Source: Citrifermentans bremense
Lineage (GTDB): Bacteria; Desulfobacterota; Desulfuromonadia; Geobacterales; Geobacteraceae
DNA: 64,000 nucleotides
Reading direction: 5' to 3'
Assembly: GCF_014218275.1 (NCBI RefSeq)
Contig: NZ_AP023213.1
Coordinates: 744,001-808,000, forward strand
The notes beneath the pieces were generated by a model. The model was not told the origin of the DNA and did not search any database. It was given only the letters and a program-made list of their open reading frames with translations. The translations under genes were made by a program, and so were the position numbers. Of the stretch, positions 34,996-43,361 are shown piece by piece. Every line of letters starts with the position of its first letter. Within the stretch, counting starts at the first letter, position 1.

Positions 34996-35952
34996 CTAGC
35001 CGTTCGCCGCTCGCATCTCGCGCTCAAGCCGGCAACCCTGCCAGCTGCCGCGCCTCTTCAGCTCGTTCACGACGGCGTACCACATCTGGTTGTTCTTCAG
35101 GTTCCAGTTGGGGGCGACCCGGATGGAGAGGGGCGCGGAACCGTAGAGCCTCTGGATGGAGATCCTGGGGGAAAGTTCCTCCAGGAAGTCGCAGGCCCCC
35201 CCGAGGTACTCGGCAAGGGAGATGGGGACGTAGCTCCCGTCGCGGTACATGCTGGCGAGCCTGGTACCTTCCACCGCGTGCAACTGGTGCAGTTTCACCG
35301 AGGTCACCGGGAGCGACGACAGGAGCCGCGCCCCCTTGACGAAGCCGCTCCTCTTCTCGCCGGGGAAGCCGTAGATCAGGTGGGTGCAGATGTCCATGCC
35401 GCGGCCGGCGAGCCGCTCCACCGTGGCGAGGTACTCGGCGAAGCTGTGGCCGCGGTTGATCCCGGCGAGGATGGCGTCGTCGATGGACTGAAGCCCCAGC
35501 TCGACGCAGACGTAGCGGTCGCGGGCCAGCTCGGTCAAAAGATCTATGGCGTCGTCGTCGATGGAGTCGGGCCTGGTCCCGACCGAGATCCCCACCACGT
35601 CCGGATGCGAAAGCGCGCGCCGGTACAGCTCGGAGAGCCTCTCCACCGGGGCGTAGGTGTTGGTGAACTTCTGGAAGTAGACGATGAACTTCCGGCTCCC
35701 CAGCCGGTCGCGGTGGTAGGCCATCCCCGCCGCCATCTGCTCCTCGATGGGGATGACGGCCAGCGTGTCCTTGGGGGAGAAGGAGCTGTTGTCGCAGTAG
35801 ATGCAGCCGCCGGTGCCGCGGCTGCCGTCGCGGTTGGGGCAGGTGAAGCCGCCGTCCACGTTCACCTTGGAGACACGGCAGGAAAAGCGCCTTCTCAGGT
35901 AGGAGCCGTAGGAGTTGATGCGGAGTTCGCTATGGATCTGGGAATCGGTCAT
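34996..35952 (-). CDS. TIGR01212-family radical SAM protein
   Basis: 318 aa. It starts RINSYGSYLRRRFSCRVSKV, with the extended cluster motif CPNRDGSRGTGGCIYC characteristic of the YhcC/TIGR01212 family, followed by the TIM-barrel segments VGISVGTRPDSI and CVELGLQSIDD. The biochemical role of the family is unclear to me; tRNA or cofactor chemistry is possible. It immediately follows thiE. Confidence 0.9.
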   Translation of the reverse strand: MTDSQIHSELRINSYGSYLRRRFSCRVSKVNVDGGFTCPNRDGSRGTGGCIYCDNSSFSPKDTLAVIPIEEQMAAGMAYHRDRLGSRKFIVYFQKFTNTYAPVERLSELYRRALSHPDVVGISVGTRPDSIDDDAIDLLTELARDRYVCVELGLQSIDDAILAGINRGHSFAEYLATVERLAGRGMDICTHLIYGFPGEKRSGFVKGARLLSSLPVTSVKLHQLHAVEGTRLASMYRDGSYVPISLAEYLGGACDFLEELSPRISIQRLYGSAPLSIRVAPNWNLKNNQMWYAVVNELKRRGSWQGCRLEREMRAANG

Positions 35953-36609
35953 TTACTCGGCATGCTCCAGGGGAGGGAGAAGGGCGATGAGCCTCTTCGC
36001 CGCCTCGCGCGGGTCGGGGGCCGAGAGGACGGCCGAGATGAGCGCCACGCCGCGCACCCCGCACCCTGCGGCCTCGACGCAGTTTTCCAGCTTGATCCCT
36101 CCGAGGGCGAAGACCGGGATCTGCAGCGTCCTGGCCACGGCCGCGAGCTTCGCGGTCCCCACCGGGTCGCCGTAGGGGGCCTTGGAGGGGGTGTAGTAGA
36201 CCGGGCCGAAGGTGATGAAGTCCGCCCCCATCTCCTGCGCGGTGATGGCCTGCGCCTGGTTGTGGCAGGAGACCCCGATCAGCTTGCGCTCCCCGAGGAT
36301 GCGCCGCACCTTGTAGATGGGGAGGCTCGCGCTTCCTATGTGGACGCCGTCCGCCTCGACTGCGAGCGCTATGTCGGCGCGGTCGTTGATGATGAGTTTG
36401 GCGCCGTAGCGCGAGGTCAGGCGGCGCAGTTCGTGGGCCGTCTCGTAGAGCTCCTTGCTGGAGGCATCCTTGTCGCGGTACTGTACTGCGCGCACTCCCC
36501 CCTTGAGCGCTTCCTCGACCACCAGCTCGAGGGGGCGCCCCTTGGTCTCCTCCCTCCCGGTGATCAGGTAGAGGTTGAAGTCTATCCAGGGGGATTCCAG
36601 CTCTTTCAC
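35953..36609 (-). CDS. thiE: Thiamine-phosphate synthase
   Basis: 218 aa from a GTG at 36609 that overlaps the thiG stop (GTGA). It joins HMP-PP and the thiazole phosphate to make thiamine phosphate. Motifs: [47 protein letters not shown] and FALGGI. It is the last gene of thiSGE; the following radical SAM gene abuts it. Confidence 0.95.
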   Translation of the reverse strand: MKELESPWIDFNLYLITGREETKGRPLELVVEEALKGGVRAVQYRDKDASSKELYETAHELRRLTSRYGAKLIINDRADIALAVEADGVHIGSASLPIYKVRRILGERKLIGVSCHNQAQAITAQEMGADFITFGPVYYTPSKAPYGDPVGTAKLAAVARTLQIPVFALGGIKLENCVEAAGCGVRGVALISAVLSAPDPREAAKRLIALLPPLEHAE

Positions 36610-37388
36610 CCGATGAGCCCCGCCAGTGGCGACGAGGCGCTGGCGTAGAGCTTCCTGGGGATGCGTCCGGCGAGGTAGGCGAGTCTTCCCGCGCGCACGG
36701 CGCAGTTCATCGCCTCGGCCATGGCGACCGGGTCCTTCGCCCCGGCGATGGCGGTGTTCATGAGCACCCCGTCGCAGCCAAGCTCCATGGCGATGGCCGC
36801 GTCGGAGGCGGTCCCGACGCCGGCGTCCACGATGACCGGTACCTTGACGGTCTCCAGGATGATCTGGATGTTGTAGGGGTTGCGGATGCCGAGTCCGCTG
36901 CCGATCGGGGCCCCCAGAGGCATCACGGCGGCGCACCCCATGTCCTCGAGCTTTTTGCAGATGATCGGGTCGTCGCTGGTGTAGGGGAGGACGGTGAAAC
37001 CTTCGGCCAGAAGCACCTTGGCCGCCTTCAGGAGCTCCTCGTTGTTGGGGTAGAGCGTCTTCTCGTCCCCGAGCACCTCGAGCTTCACGAAATCGGAAAG
37101 CCCCGCCTCGCGGGCCAGCCGGCAGGTGCGGATGGCGTCCTCGGCGGTGTAGCAGCCGGCGGTGTTGGGAAGCAGCGTGTACTTCTTCAGGTCGATGTGG
37201 TCGAGCAGCGACTCCTTGCTGCGGTCGGAGATGTTGACCCTTCTCACAGCGACGGTGATGATCTGCGCCCCGGAGACCTCGATGGCGCGCACCATCTGCT
37301 GGAAGTCGGCGTACTTTCCGGTGCCGACCATGAGGCGGGAGTCGAATTCGCGTCCTGCTATGACGAGCTTGTCGTTTGTCTGGGTCAT
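36606..37388 (-). CDS. thiG: Thiazole synthase
   Basis: 260 aa from the ATG at 37388 (GGAGAA upstream), exactly the usual length. TIM barrel; the Lys forming the Schiff base is in [16 protein letters not shown], and [20 protein letters not shown] binds phosphate. It makes the thiazole ring from DXP, ThiS thiocarboxylate and dehydroglycine. Confidence 0.96.
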   Translation of the reverse strand: MTQTNDKLVIAGREFDSRLMVGTGKYADFQQMVRAIEVSGAQIITVAVRRVNISDRSKESLLDHIDLKKYTLLPNTAGCYTAEDAIRTCRLAREAGLSDFVKLEVLGDEKTLYPNNEELLKAAKVLLAEGFTVLPYTSDDPIICKKLEDMGCAAVMPLGAPIGSGLGIRNPYNIQIILETVKVPVIVDAGVGTASDAAIAMELGCDGVLMNTAIAGAKDPVAMAEAMNCAVRAGRLAYLAGRIPRKLYASASSPLAGLIG

Positions 37389-37459
37389 CTCGATTCTCCA
37401 ATCTGGTATGTACGGAAAGCTCCGGGGAGACCCCCAGGGCCGGGTGCGGCGGGCGCTCG

Positions 37460-37687
37460 TTATCCTGCCTTGGGCAGGGAAGCCGGCAGGCTTCCCCCTC
37501 CCACGAACTGGACGATCTCCAGTGTGTCTCCCTCTTTGAGGTGCGTGGTCGGGTACTGTGCCTTGGGGAGGATCTCCAGGTTCAGCTCGACGGCGACCCG
37601 GCGCGGGTCGATGCCCAGGGAGAGGAGGTACTCTTGAACGGTAAGGGGATCGATGGATACGGCTTCGCCGTTGGTGGTGATGTTCAC
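37460..37687 (-). CDS. thiS: Sulfur carrier ThiS with a C-terminal tail
   Basis: 75 aa from a GTG at 37687 (GGAG 7 nt upstream). A ubiquitin-like fold ends IVQFVGGG, matching the functional end of other ThiS proteins, where the terminal Gly is adenylated and thiocarboxylated. Here the frame continues for ten residues, [10 protein letters not shown]. Unless the tail is removed, the carrier could not be activated. The extra bases contain a hairpin (GGAAGCC/GGCTTCC). It is first in thiSGE. Confidence 0.88.
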   Translation of the reverse strand: MNITTNGEAVSIDPLTVQEYLLSLGIDPRRVAVELNLEILPKAQYPTTHLKEGDTLEIVQFVGGGSLPASLPKAG

Positions 37688-37774
37688 TGCTGCTCCGGTG
37701 TTGCGCGCTGCGGTTGGCGGTTCTCCCTCCCCGGGGCCTTCTCAGGGCCCGCAGGCCGAGGGGGCGAATGCCGT

Positions 37775-37803
37775 AAACTATCAATATGCCTTGCCGCTGT
37801 CAA
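37775..37803 (-). promoter_or_regulatory. Sigma-70-type promoter of thiSGE
   Basis: Minus strand: TTGACA (37803-37798), 17-bp spacer, TAGTTT (37780-37775). The leader before thiS is about 80 nt, too short and lacking the conserved core for a TPP riboswitch. Confidence 0.55.
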
Positions 37804-37873
37804 TCGTTTTCTTCCGCGCAGTTGCGCTGTCACGGGGTGGGGAAGAGGGGGGTGTCCTCCACTGTATACGCGG

Positions 37874-39502
37874 TCAGGCGCAGGGGGGGGAGGAGCTTTC
37901 CTCGAGCGAAGCTTGCCGGGAAGTATGGGCTGGGGAAGTAGCTGCTTGCTCAGGGAGAGGGAGCGTCACCGTGAACGACGTTCCCACCCCGACCTCGCTT
38001 ACGACGTCGATGTGGCCGCCGTGCTCCTGGACTATGCCATAGGAGACCGAGAGTCCGAGGCCGGTCCCCTTGTTCGCCTTGGTGGAGAAGAAGGGGTCGA
38101 AGATCTTGGTGAGGTTTTCCTGCGGGATGCCGCAGCCGTTGTCGTGAATGGCGATGTACGCCTGCCGCTGGTCCGGGTCCGCGCCGGTGGCTATGTGCAG
38201 CACCCCCTCGCCCAGCATGGCGTGGCCGGCGTTGACGAACATGTTGACCAGCACCTGCTCGATCTGGTTCGCGTCGATTAAAAGCAGGGGGAGCCCCTCG
38301 TCGTACTCCCTGATGATGGTTATGTCCTGGAACAGTATCTGGTGCTGGATCAGGGTGAGGGCGGCCTCCGAAATCTCGTTCAGGCAGTGGAGCTCCTTTT
38401 GCGGCGTGGAGCAGCGGGCAAATTCCAGGAGCCCCTTCACGATCCCCGCGCAGCGCTTGGTCTCGCGGATCACCGTCTCGATGTCGTTTTTGAGCGTCTC
38501 GTCCAGCTTCTGGTTGCTCTGGATCAGCGAGGAGAAGACCAGGATCCCGGTGAGCGGGTTGTTGATCTCGTGGGCGATCCCCGCAACGAGCTCCCCCAGG
38601 GAGGCGAGCTTTTCGCTCCGGATCAGCTGCGCCTGCATCTGGGTCACCTCGTAGGTCCTTTGCTGAACCATCTCCTCGAGGTCCCGCCCCCATCCCTCCA
38701 GGTCCTCTCGTGCCCTCTTCAGGTTCAGGGTCATCGCGTTGAAGGATTCGGCCAACTCCCCCATCTCGTCGTTGGCGAAGCTGTGCACCAGGCCGTCCAG
38801 CTCGCCGCGCGAGAGCATCTGGGTGTGTTCCAAAAGCTCGCGCACCGGCCGGTTCACCAGCTTCTGGGTCAGTAGGGTGATGCAGAGGGCGGTGAGCGTG
38901 AGAACCAGCAGGGTGAGGGCGATGCTGCGGTTGCGATAGGCGTCCAAAACGGAGTACATCCGGTCCAGCGGGACCACCACGTCCAGGATCCCCAGCACCT
39001 TGAAGCTCTCCGGGTGGAAGTGGCAGCTCGCCGTGTAGCAGCTCTCCTCGTTGTAAATGGCGTTGGTGATACCCAGAAGTTCGCCGCCGCCGGCCCTGAA
39101 AAAGCGCCGGCTCCTGTGCTTGGATGAGGCGGTGAGAAGGAGATGCGCCCCCCCGTGGCAGACGGAGCAGACCTTCGCGTCCTTTTGGAGCAGCGTCCCG
39201 GTTTCGGCCCCGTCGGTGGAAAAGATGATGCGGCCGGTCTTGTTGATCAGCCTGATCCGCTCGACCCCCTGCTGGCTCCCCATCTCCTCGATGGTCTTGT
39301 AGAACAGGGGGCGGTCGTCCCTGAGCATCTGGTTGTGCGTGGCGCGGAGGATGGTTTCGCTGATGCGGTCCGCCTCGGAGATGGCCTCCTGCAAAAGCAG
39401 GCCCTGGAGGCTGCGGAAATTCAGATAGGCGTACAGGGCCATGGTGCTCAGGAGCACCAGGCTGGTGGCGATGGCGAGTTTGGAAATCAGGTTGAGACGC
39501 AC
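37874..39502 (-). CDS. Heme-sensor histidine kinase
   Basis: 542 aa. Helix 1 (about 9-28) and helix 2 (about 194-212) bracket a periplasmic domain with a c-type heme motif CSVCH (112-116) and a C-x4-CH motif, CYTASCHFHP (155-164). HAMP, coiled coil, HisKA with H311 (AGIAHEINNPLTG) and HATPase (FVNAGHAML, DNGCGIP, GTGLGL) follow. The GTG start has GGAGAG upstream. The heme domain probably senses redox state or a gaseous ligand. No response regulator is adjacent, so its partner is elsewhere. Its sensor domain matches the protein at 48869. Confidence 0.9.
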   Translation of the reverse strand: MRLNLISKLAIATSLVLLSTMALYAYLNFRSLQGLLLQEAISEADRISETILRATHNQMLRDDRPLFYKTIEEMGSQQGVERIRLINKTGRIIFSTDGAETGTLLQKDAKVCSVCHGGAHLLLTASSKHRSRRFFRAGGGELLGITNAIYNEESCYTASCHFHPESFKVLGILDVVVPLDRMYSVLDAYRNRSIALTLLVLTLTALCITLLTQKLVNRPVRELLEHTQMLSRGELDGLVHSFANDEMGELAESFNAMTLNLKRAREDLEGWGRDLEEMVQQRTYEVTQMQAQLIRSEKLASLGELVAGIAHEINNPLTGILVFSSLIQSNQKLDETLKNDIETVIRETKRCAGIVKGLLEFARCSTPQKELHCLNEISEAALTLIQHQILFQDITIIREYDEGLPLLLIDANQIEQVLVNMFVNAGHAMLGEGVLHIATGADPDQRQAYIAIHDNGCGIPQENLTKIFDPFFSTKANKGTGLGLSVSYGIVQEHGGHIDVVSEVGVGTSFTVTLPLPEQAATSPAHTSRQASLEESSSPPCA

Positions 39503-39757
39503 AGGGCTCTCCGTATATGGGAAGCTGCCGCAGTCGTATTGGTCCTGGATAAAATCGCAATGCTACATGCTTTTTTGCTGCTTGACTTATTTAGAACATT
39601 ATTCTACATTTTCACTGCGTCCGGATTTTCCCCCGTTTCCTCCCGCCGGGACAGCGGCCTGCACTGTTTTGACGGCGGCTGGGGAGGGGGGGCTGGTGGT
39701 GTAACGGCTAGCGCGAGTTTAATCACATTAAAACCGATTATCAAGCTATTTATTTTC

Positions 39758-39786
39758 TTGACACCTTTTGTTAAATGGCCTAGTTA
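39758..39786 (+). promoter_or_regulatory. Sigma-70-type promoter of the IclR gene
   Basis: TTGACA (39758-39763), 17-bp spacer, TAGTTA (39781-39786), 41 bp before the ATG. A second candidate, TTGACT at 39582 with TACATT at 39605, lies upstream. The AT-rich 39503-39827 gap holds nothing else clear. Confidence 0.55.
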
Positions 39787-39827
39787 ATACTGTTTGAAAT
39801 TTTTCCACAACAGAATAGGTGCAGCCA

Positions 39828-40610
39828 ATGGCGAAAAAAGAGAAATCCGAGTATATCATCCAGGCCGTTTCGCACGCGCTCGACCTGCTGGAGCAGTTTC
39901 ACGACGAGGTGGACGAGCTTGGCGTGACTGAGTTGAGCAAGAGGCTCAAGCTCCATAAAAACAACGTTTTCAGGCTTCTCGCCACCCTTGAGTCGAGAAA
40001 CTACATCGAGCAGAACAAGGTTACCGAGAACTACCGGCTGGGGCTGAAGACCCTGGAGCTGGGCCAGACCTTCATCAAGCAGATGGGTCTTTTGAGGCAG
40101 TCCCGCCCGGTGCTCGAAGCGCTGGTGAAGGAGTGCAACGAGACCACCTACGTCGCGATCCTCAAGGAGTTCCACATCGTCTATCTTGACGTGGTGGAGA
40201 CCGACCTGACCGTGAGGGTTGTCCCCAGGGTCGGCGCCCGCCTCCCCGCCTACTGCACTGCGGCCGGCAAGGTCCAGATCGCCTACATGACCGACGAGGA
40301 GCTGGAGAACTACCTCCCGACCAAGGAGATGAAGCGCTACACCCCGAAGACGGTCACCGACCGCGAGGAGCTGAAGAAGCACCTCAAGGTGATCGCTGAG
40401 CAGGGGTACGCCATAGACGACGAGGAGATGGATGTGGGGGTGAAATGCGTCGGCGCCCCGATCCGCGACTACACCCGCAGGATCATCGGCGCGGTGAGCA
40501 TCTCCGGCCCCTCGATGCGCTTCACCGACGAGCGCCTGGAGAAGGAGCTGATCCCGCTGGTGATCCGCTCCGGCGAAGAGATCTCCCAGAAGCTCGGTTA
40601 CCACAAATAA
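39828..40610 (+). CDS. IclR-family transcriptional regulator
   Basis: 260 aa from the ATG at 39828 (AGGT upstream); an in-frame GTG 9 bp earlier is possible. An N-terminal winged HTH (AVSHALDLLEQF...VTELSKRLKLHKNNVFRLLATLESRNYIEQ) is joined to a GAF-like effector domain (LPAYCTAAGKVQIAYM, VGVKCVGAPIRDYTRRIIGAVSISGP). IclR proteins usually sense small organic acids and regulate catabolic genes. No target is obvious next to it. Confidence 0.92.
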   Translation: MAKKEKSEYIIQAVSHALDLLEQFHDEVDELGVTELSKRLKLHKNNVFRLLATLESRNYIEQNKVTENYRLGLKTLELGQTFIKQMGLLRQSRPVLEALVKECNETTYVAILKEFHIVYLDVVETDLTVRVVPRVGARLPAYCTAAGKVQIAYMTDEELENYLPTKEMKRYTPKTVTDREELKKHLKVIAEQGYAIDDEEMDVGVKCVGAPIRDYTRRIIGAVSISGPSMRFTDERLEKELIPLVIRSGEEISQKLGYHK

Positions 40611-40613
40611 AGA

Positions 40614-40639
40614 AAAAGGCCCCGTCCGCGGGGCCTTTT
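40614..40639. terminator. Bidirectional hairpin terminator
   Basis: AAAAGGCCCC (40614-40623), six-base loop, GGGGCCTTTT (40630-40639). It separates the convergent iclR-type gene and coaE. Confidence 0.9.
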
Positions 40640-40645
40640 CTTGTT

Positions 40646-41275
40646 TTAGCTCTTGGGCTCGTCGGAGTGGGATCCCTCCGCGGCCAATATCTCCTCGCGC
40701 CAAAGCCTCAGCACCTCAGCCTCCAGCTCCTCCCTGCTCCCCCGGTTGTCGATTACGACCCTTCCCAGCCGCCTTTTCTCCTCCATAGGCATCTGCGACG
40801 CTATGCGCGCCAGCGCCCCTTCGCGCGAGAGCCCGTCACGTGCCATGAGCCGGGCCAGCTGTGTCTCGTGGTCGAGGTAGACCACCCAGACCTCATGCAC
40901 CCGCGAGGTGATTCCCGCCTCGATCAGAAGCGGCGCCACGTAGAAGGCGGTCTTCACCCCCGCCCTTTTCAGCCGCGCCAGCTTCTCCTCGGCACGCTTC
41001 CTGATGGCGGGGTGGGTGATCGACTCCAAAAGGCGTCTTTTCGCCGGGTCCGCGAATACCACCTCCCCCAGCGCCGCGCGGTTCAGGCTCCCGTCCGGGT
41101 TCAAGACCCCCCGCCCGAAGCTCTCCGCTATCTGAGCCAGTGCGCTCTCTCCGGGTTCCACCACCTCCCTGGCCAGCTGGTCCGCGTCGATCACCTGTGC
41201 GCCGAGCCGCTCGAAGATGGCGGCCACGCTGCTTTTCCCCGAGGCTATCCCCCCGGTGAGCCCTATGACGCGCAT
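40646..41275 (-). CDS. coaE: Dephospho-CoA kinase
   Basis: 209 aa, normal length. It performs the last step of coenzyme A synthesis. The P-loop is LTGGIASGKSSVA; VIDADQLAREVVEPG and the VAPLLIEAG lid region are conserved. It follows the FapA-type gene on the same strand after 43 bp. Confidence 0.95.
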   Translation of the reverse strand: MRVIGLTGGIASGKSSVAAIFERLGAQVIDADQLAREVVEPGESALAQIAESFGRGVLNPDGSLNRAALGEVVFADPAKRRLLESITHPAIRKRAEEKLARLKRAGVKTAFYVAPLLIEAGITSRVHEVWVVYLDHETQLARLMARDGLSREGALARIASQMPMEEKRRLGRVVIDNRGSREELEAEVLRLWREEILAAEGSHSDEPKS

Positions 41276-41318
41276 GGCGCAGGACCGGGAAACGTACCCG
41301 GTTTGGTTGAAACGATTT

Positions 41319-42956
41319 TCATGAGTAGATTATCCCTTCTTCTCCCAGGGCGAAGGTCGGGTTCATCAGGTCCTCCTCGATCTGCAGCGCCGTCGAGCCG
41401 ATCCTGATCTGTGCGCCCAGGAACACGTCGCGCTCCACCACCACCTTTGCCTGGGCGTTGATCTCCATCCTCTTTTGCAGCCTTTTCTCCTCGCTCACCA
41501 GTTCGGCTATGTCGCCCTCGTACTTGACGTAGATCCGCTGCTTCAAGGCCAGAAGGCCCGGCTCCATGCTCCCGGGGTTGTCCCGCACGTAGGCTAGGGT
41601 CTTCGCCAGTTCCTCGATGAGGCGCCCCTTCTCGGCGAGCGCGTCCTGCACGATCTCGAGCTTTTTGTTCAGCGCCGGGTCGACCCCGACCTCGATGACG
41701 GTGGGGACCCCCGCGTGGGAGCCGATCACCTGGGCATGCACCAGCGACACGGCACGGCAGATCCCGCCGATGATGTGCCCCTTGCGCGCCCCTTTTTCGC
41801 CGACCGTGATGCTGGTCCCGGAGGTGAGCTCGCTCTGCATCGCCAGTTCCTTGACCACGATCTCGCCGCCGGCGTTGATGATGGTGTTCTCGGCGAACTG
41901 CACCCAGACCGACCCTTCAGCGTCGAGCTGCGCCATATCCTTGAGGTTTTCCACCTTTCCCTGCGCCGCCTTGCCGTGGCCGATCACCCCGCCGTTGACG
42001 ACGATGTTCCCTCCGGCCTTGATCCGCGCCGCTTCCACGATCCCCCCGACCGTGATGTCGTGGGTGGCGCTCACCTCCATCCCTTCCAGCACGTCCCCTT
42101 CGATCTCGAGGGATCCCTTGAAATGGAGGTTGCCGGTGGATAGGTCCACCCGCTTCACCTTGTAAACCGGATCGACGATAACCCCGCGCGTGACGAGCAT
42201 GGGATGGCCGGAGATGGCGGCGATCAGCAGGTCGCAGTCGGTGAGATCGCAGGCGATCCCGGTGAGGTTTTCGGCGAAGGGGTAGTCGACCCCGTCTGTG
42301 GTGGGGATCTCTGTGCCGTGCAGGTCCATCCCCGGGATTCCCATGGTGGGGTGGGTGCGGCGCAAAAGCGGATCCCCAAGGCTCACGCTCACGATGTTCC
42401 CAACGTTGCGGTAGTCGGCTGTGTCGTTTTCGGAGAGCTGCGGCGCCTGGACGGTCGACTCGGGTATCAGCGAGATGAACTGGGTGTCCTCGCCCGGCAC
42501 AGGTTGGGTTCCCGCCGCGACGACGAGGTTCGATGCCTCCCCGGCCTCCAAGGCGTGCTTGATCTCGTCGTAGAGGACGCCGTAGACCACCCCTTGGGCA
42601 GCCAGTTCCGCCTCCACCTCCTCTAGCGTGATCCGGCGGCCGCCGTAGGCGGGCTTGATGGTCATGGTTGCCTGCATCAGGTCATCGGAAACCTTGACGG
42701 TGAAGGAGGCGTCGCGCCGCTCGCCTATCTGCAGGGAGAACGGCATGGGCGCCACCTCCCACTTCTTCAGGAACTGCCCGAGCGCCTCCTGAGAGACAAA
42801 GAGTTCCCCGTACCCTTCCAGGACCAGCGCTTCGCGCAGTTGCTCCTCGGTGAGGCTCCCCTTGTTCGGTACGAGTGCGAACGACGCGATGAGCGCTTTT
42901 TGCTCGGCGTTCAACTTGAGTGTGATACCCGTCCCTTCTAGATGGTTGCTCTGCAT
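41319..42956 (-). CDS. FapA-family (DUF342) polymer-forming protein
   Basis: 545 aa from the ATG at 42956 with GGAGGAGTT adjacent; this decides the start over upstream in-frame ATGs. The centre (about 210-440) is a parallel beta-helix-like DUF342 domain with repeated Gly-rich turns (ITVGGIVEAARIKAGGNIVVNGGVIG), followed by a coiled-coil region. Family members include FapA, linked to flagellar or chemoreceptor regulation. No flagellar gene lies nearby. Confidence 0.85.
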   Translation of the reverse strand: MQSNHLEGTGITLKLNAEQKALIASFALVPNKGSLTEEQLREALVLEGYGELFVSQEALGQFLKKWEVAPMPFSLQIGERRDASFTVKVSDDLMQATMTIKPAYGGRRITLEEVEAELAAQGVVYGVLYDEIKHALEAGEASNLVVAAGTQPVPGEDTQFISLIPESTVQAPQLSENDTADYRNVGNIVSVSLGDPLLRRTHPTMGIPGMDLHGTEIPTTDGVDYPFAENLTGIACDLTDCDLLIAAISGHPMLVTRGVIVDPVYKVKRVDLSTGNLHFKGSLEIEGDVLEGMEVSATHDITVGGIVEAARIKAGGNIVVNGGVIGHGKAAQGKVENLKDMAQLDAEGSVWVQFAENTIINAGGEIVVKELAMQSELTSGTSITVGEKGARKGHIIGGICRAVSLVHAQVIGSHAGVPTVIEVGVDPALNKKLEIVQDALAEKGRLIEELAKTLAYVRDNPGSMEPGLLALKQRIYVKYEGDIAELVSEEKRLQKRMEINAQAKVVVERDVFLGAQIRIGSTALQIEEDLMNPTFALGEEGIIYS

Positions 42957-43361
42957 AACTCCTCCGCCCATGCTCGCGTTTTTCTTATACGCGCTGTCGC
43001 AATATATTATCGGCATTGCGCGGGAAATGTTTAATCTCTGCTCAAACAGGAGGGTGTTTTTTTGCCGGAGAGGGGGGGCGCTTCCGGCCGAAGCCTTAGC
43101 GTGGGTGGATGTTAGGTCGGAATCAGGTTAAAAACAACCATTAAATTCGGCGGGGGGAAAGTGGCCGCGCGCGGGGCTCGCCCCCTGGTGCCGTATACGT
43201 GCTACACAGGCGATAATCCGAGCGATTTTTCGCTTGATTAGAGGGGAGTGATGTGGTAAAAACTGGATACTGTATACAATCTGACCCGTACGATTTGCTT
43301 AATAAATGTAAACATTTAGCCGTTAAAAAGGTGAAATCTAACAGCTATTTCGGAGGCCTAA
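42957..43361. other. Gene-free stretch with regulatory-type palindromes
   Basis: No supported gene. Toward the sfrB side there is a 14-bp perfect palindrome, AAATGT-AA-ACATTT (43304-43317), a TGTATACA word near 43271, and AGCGA/TCGCT hairpin arms near 43222. TTGATT at about 43234 with TAAAAA 17 bp later is a possible sfr promoter. These fit a regulated respiratory or biosynthetic operon, but the binder is unknown. Confidence 0.4.

Noticed and set aside
37688-37873. TPP riboswitch upstream of thiS
   Set aside because: A CTGAGA word is present on the minus strand, but the conserved second core (ACCTGAT and the paired stems) is missing and the predicted leader is only about 80 nt.
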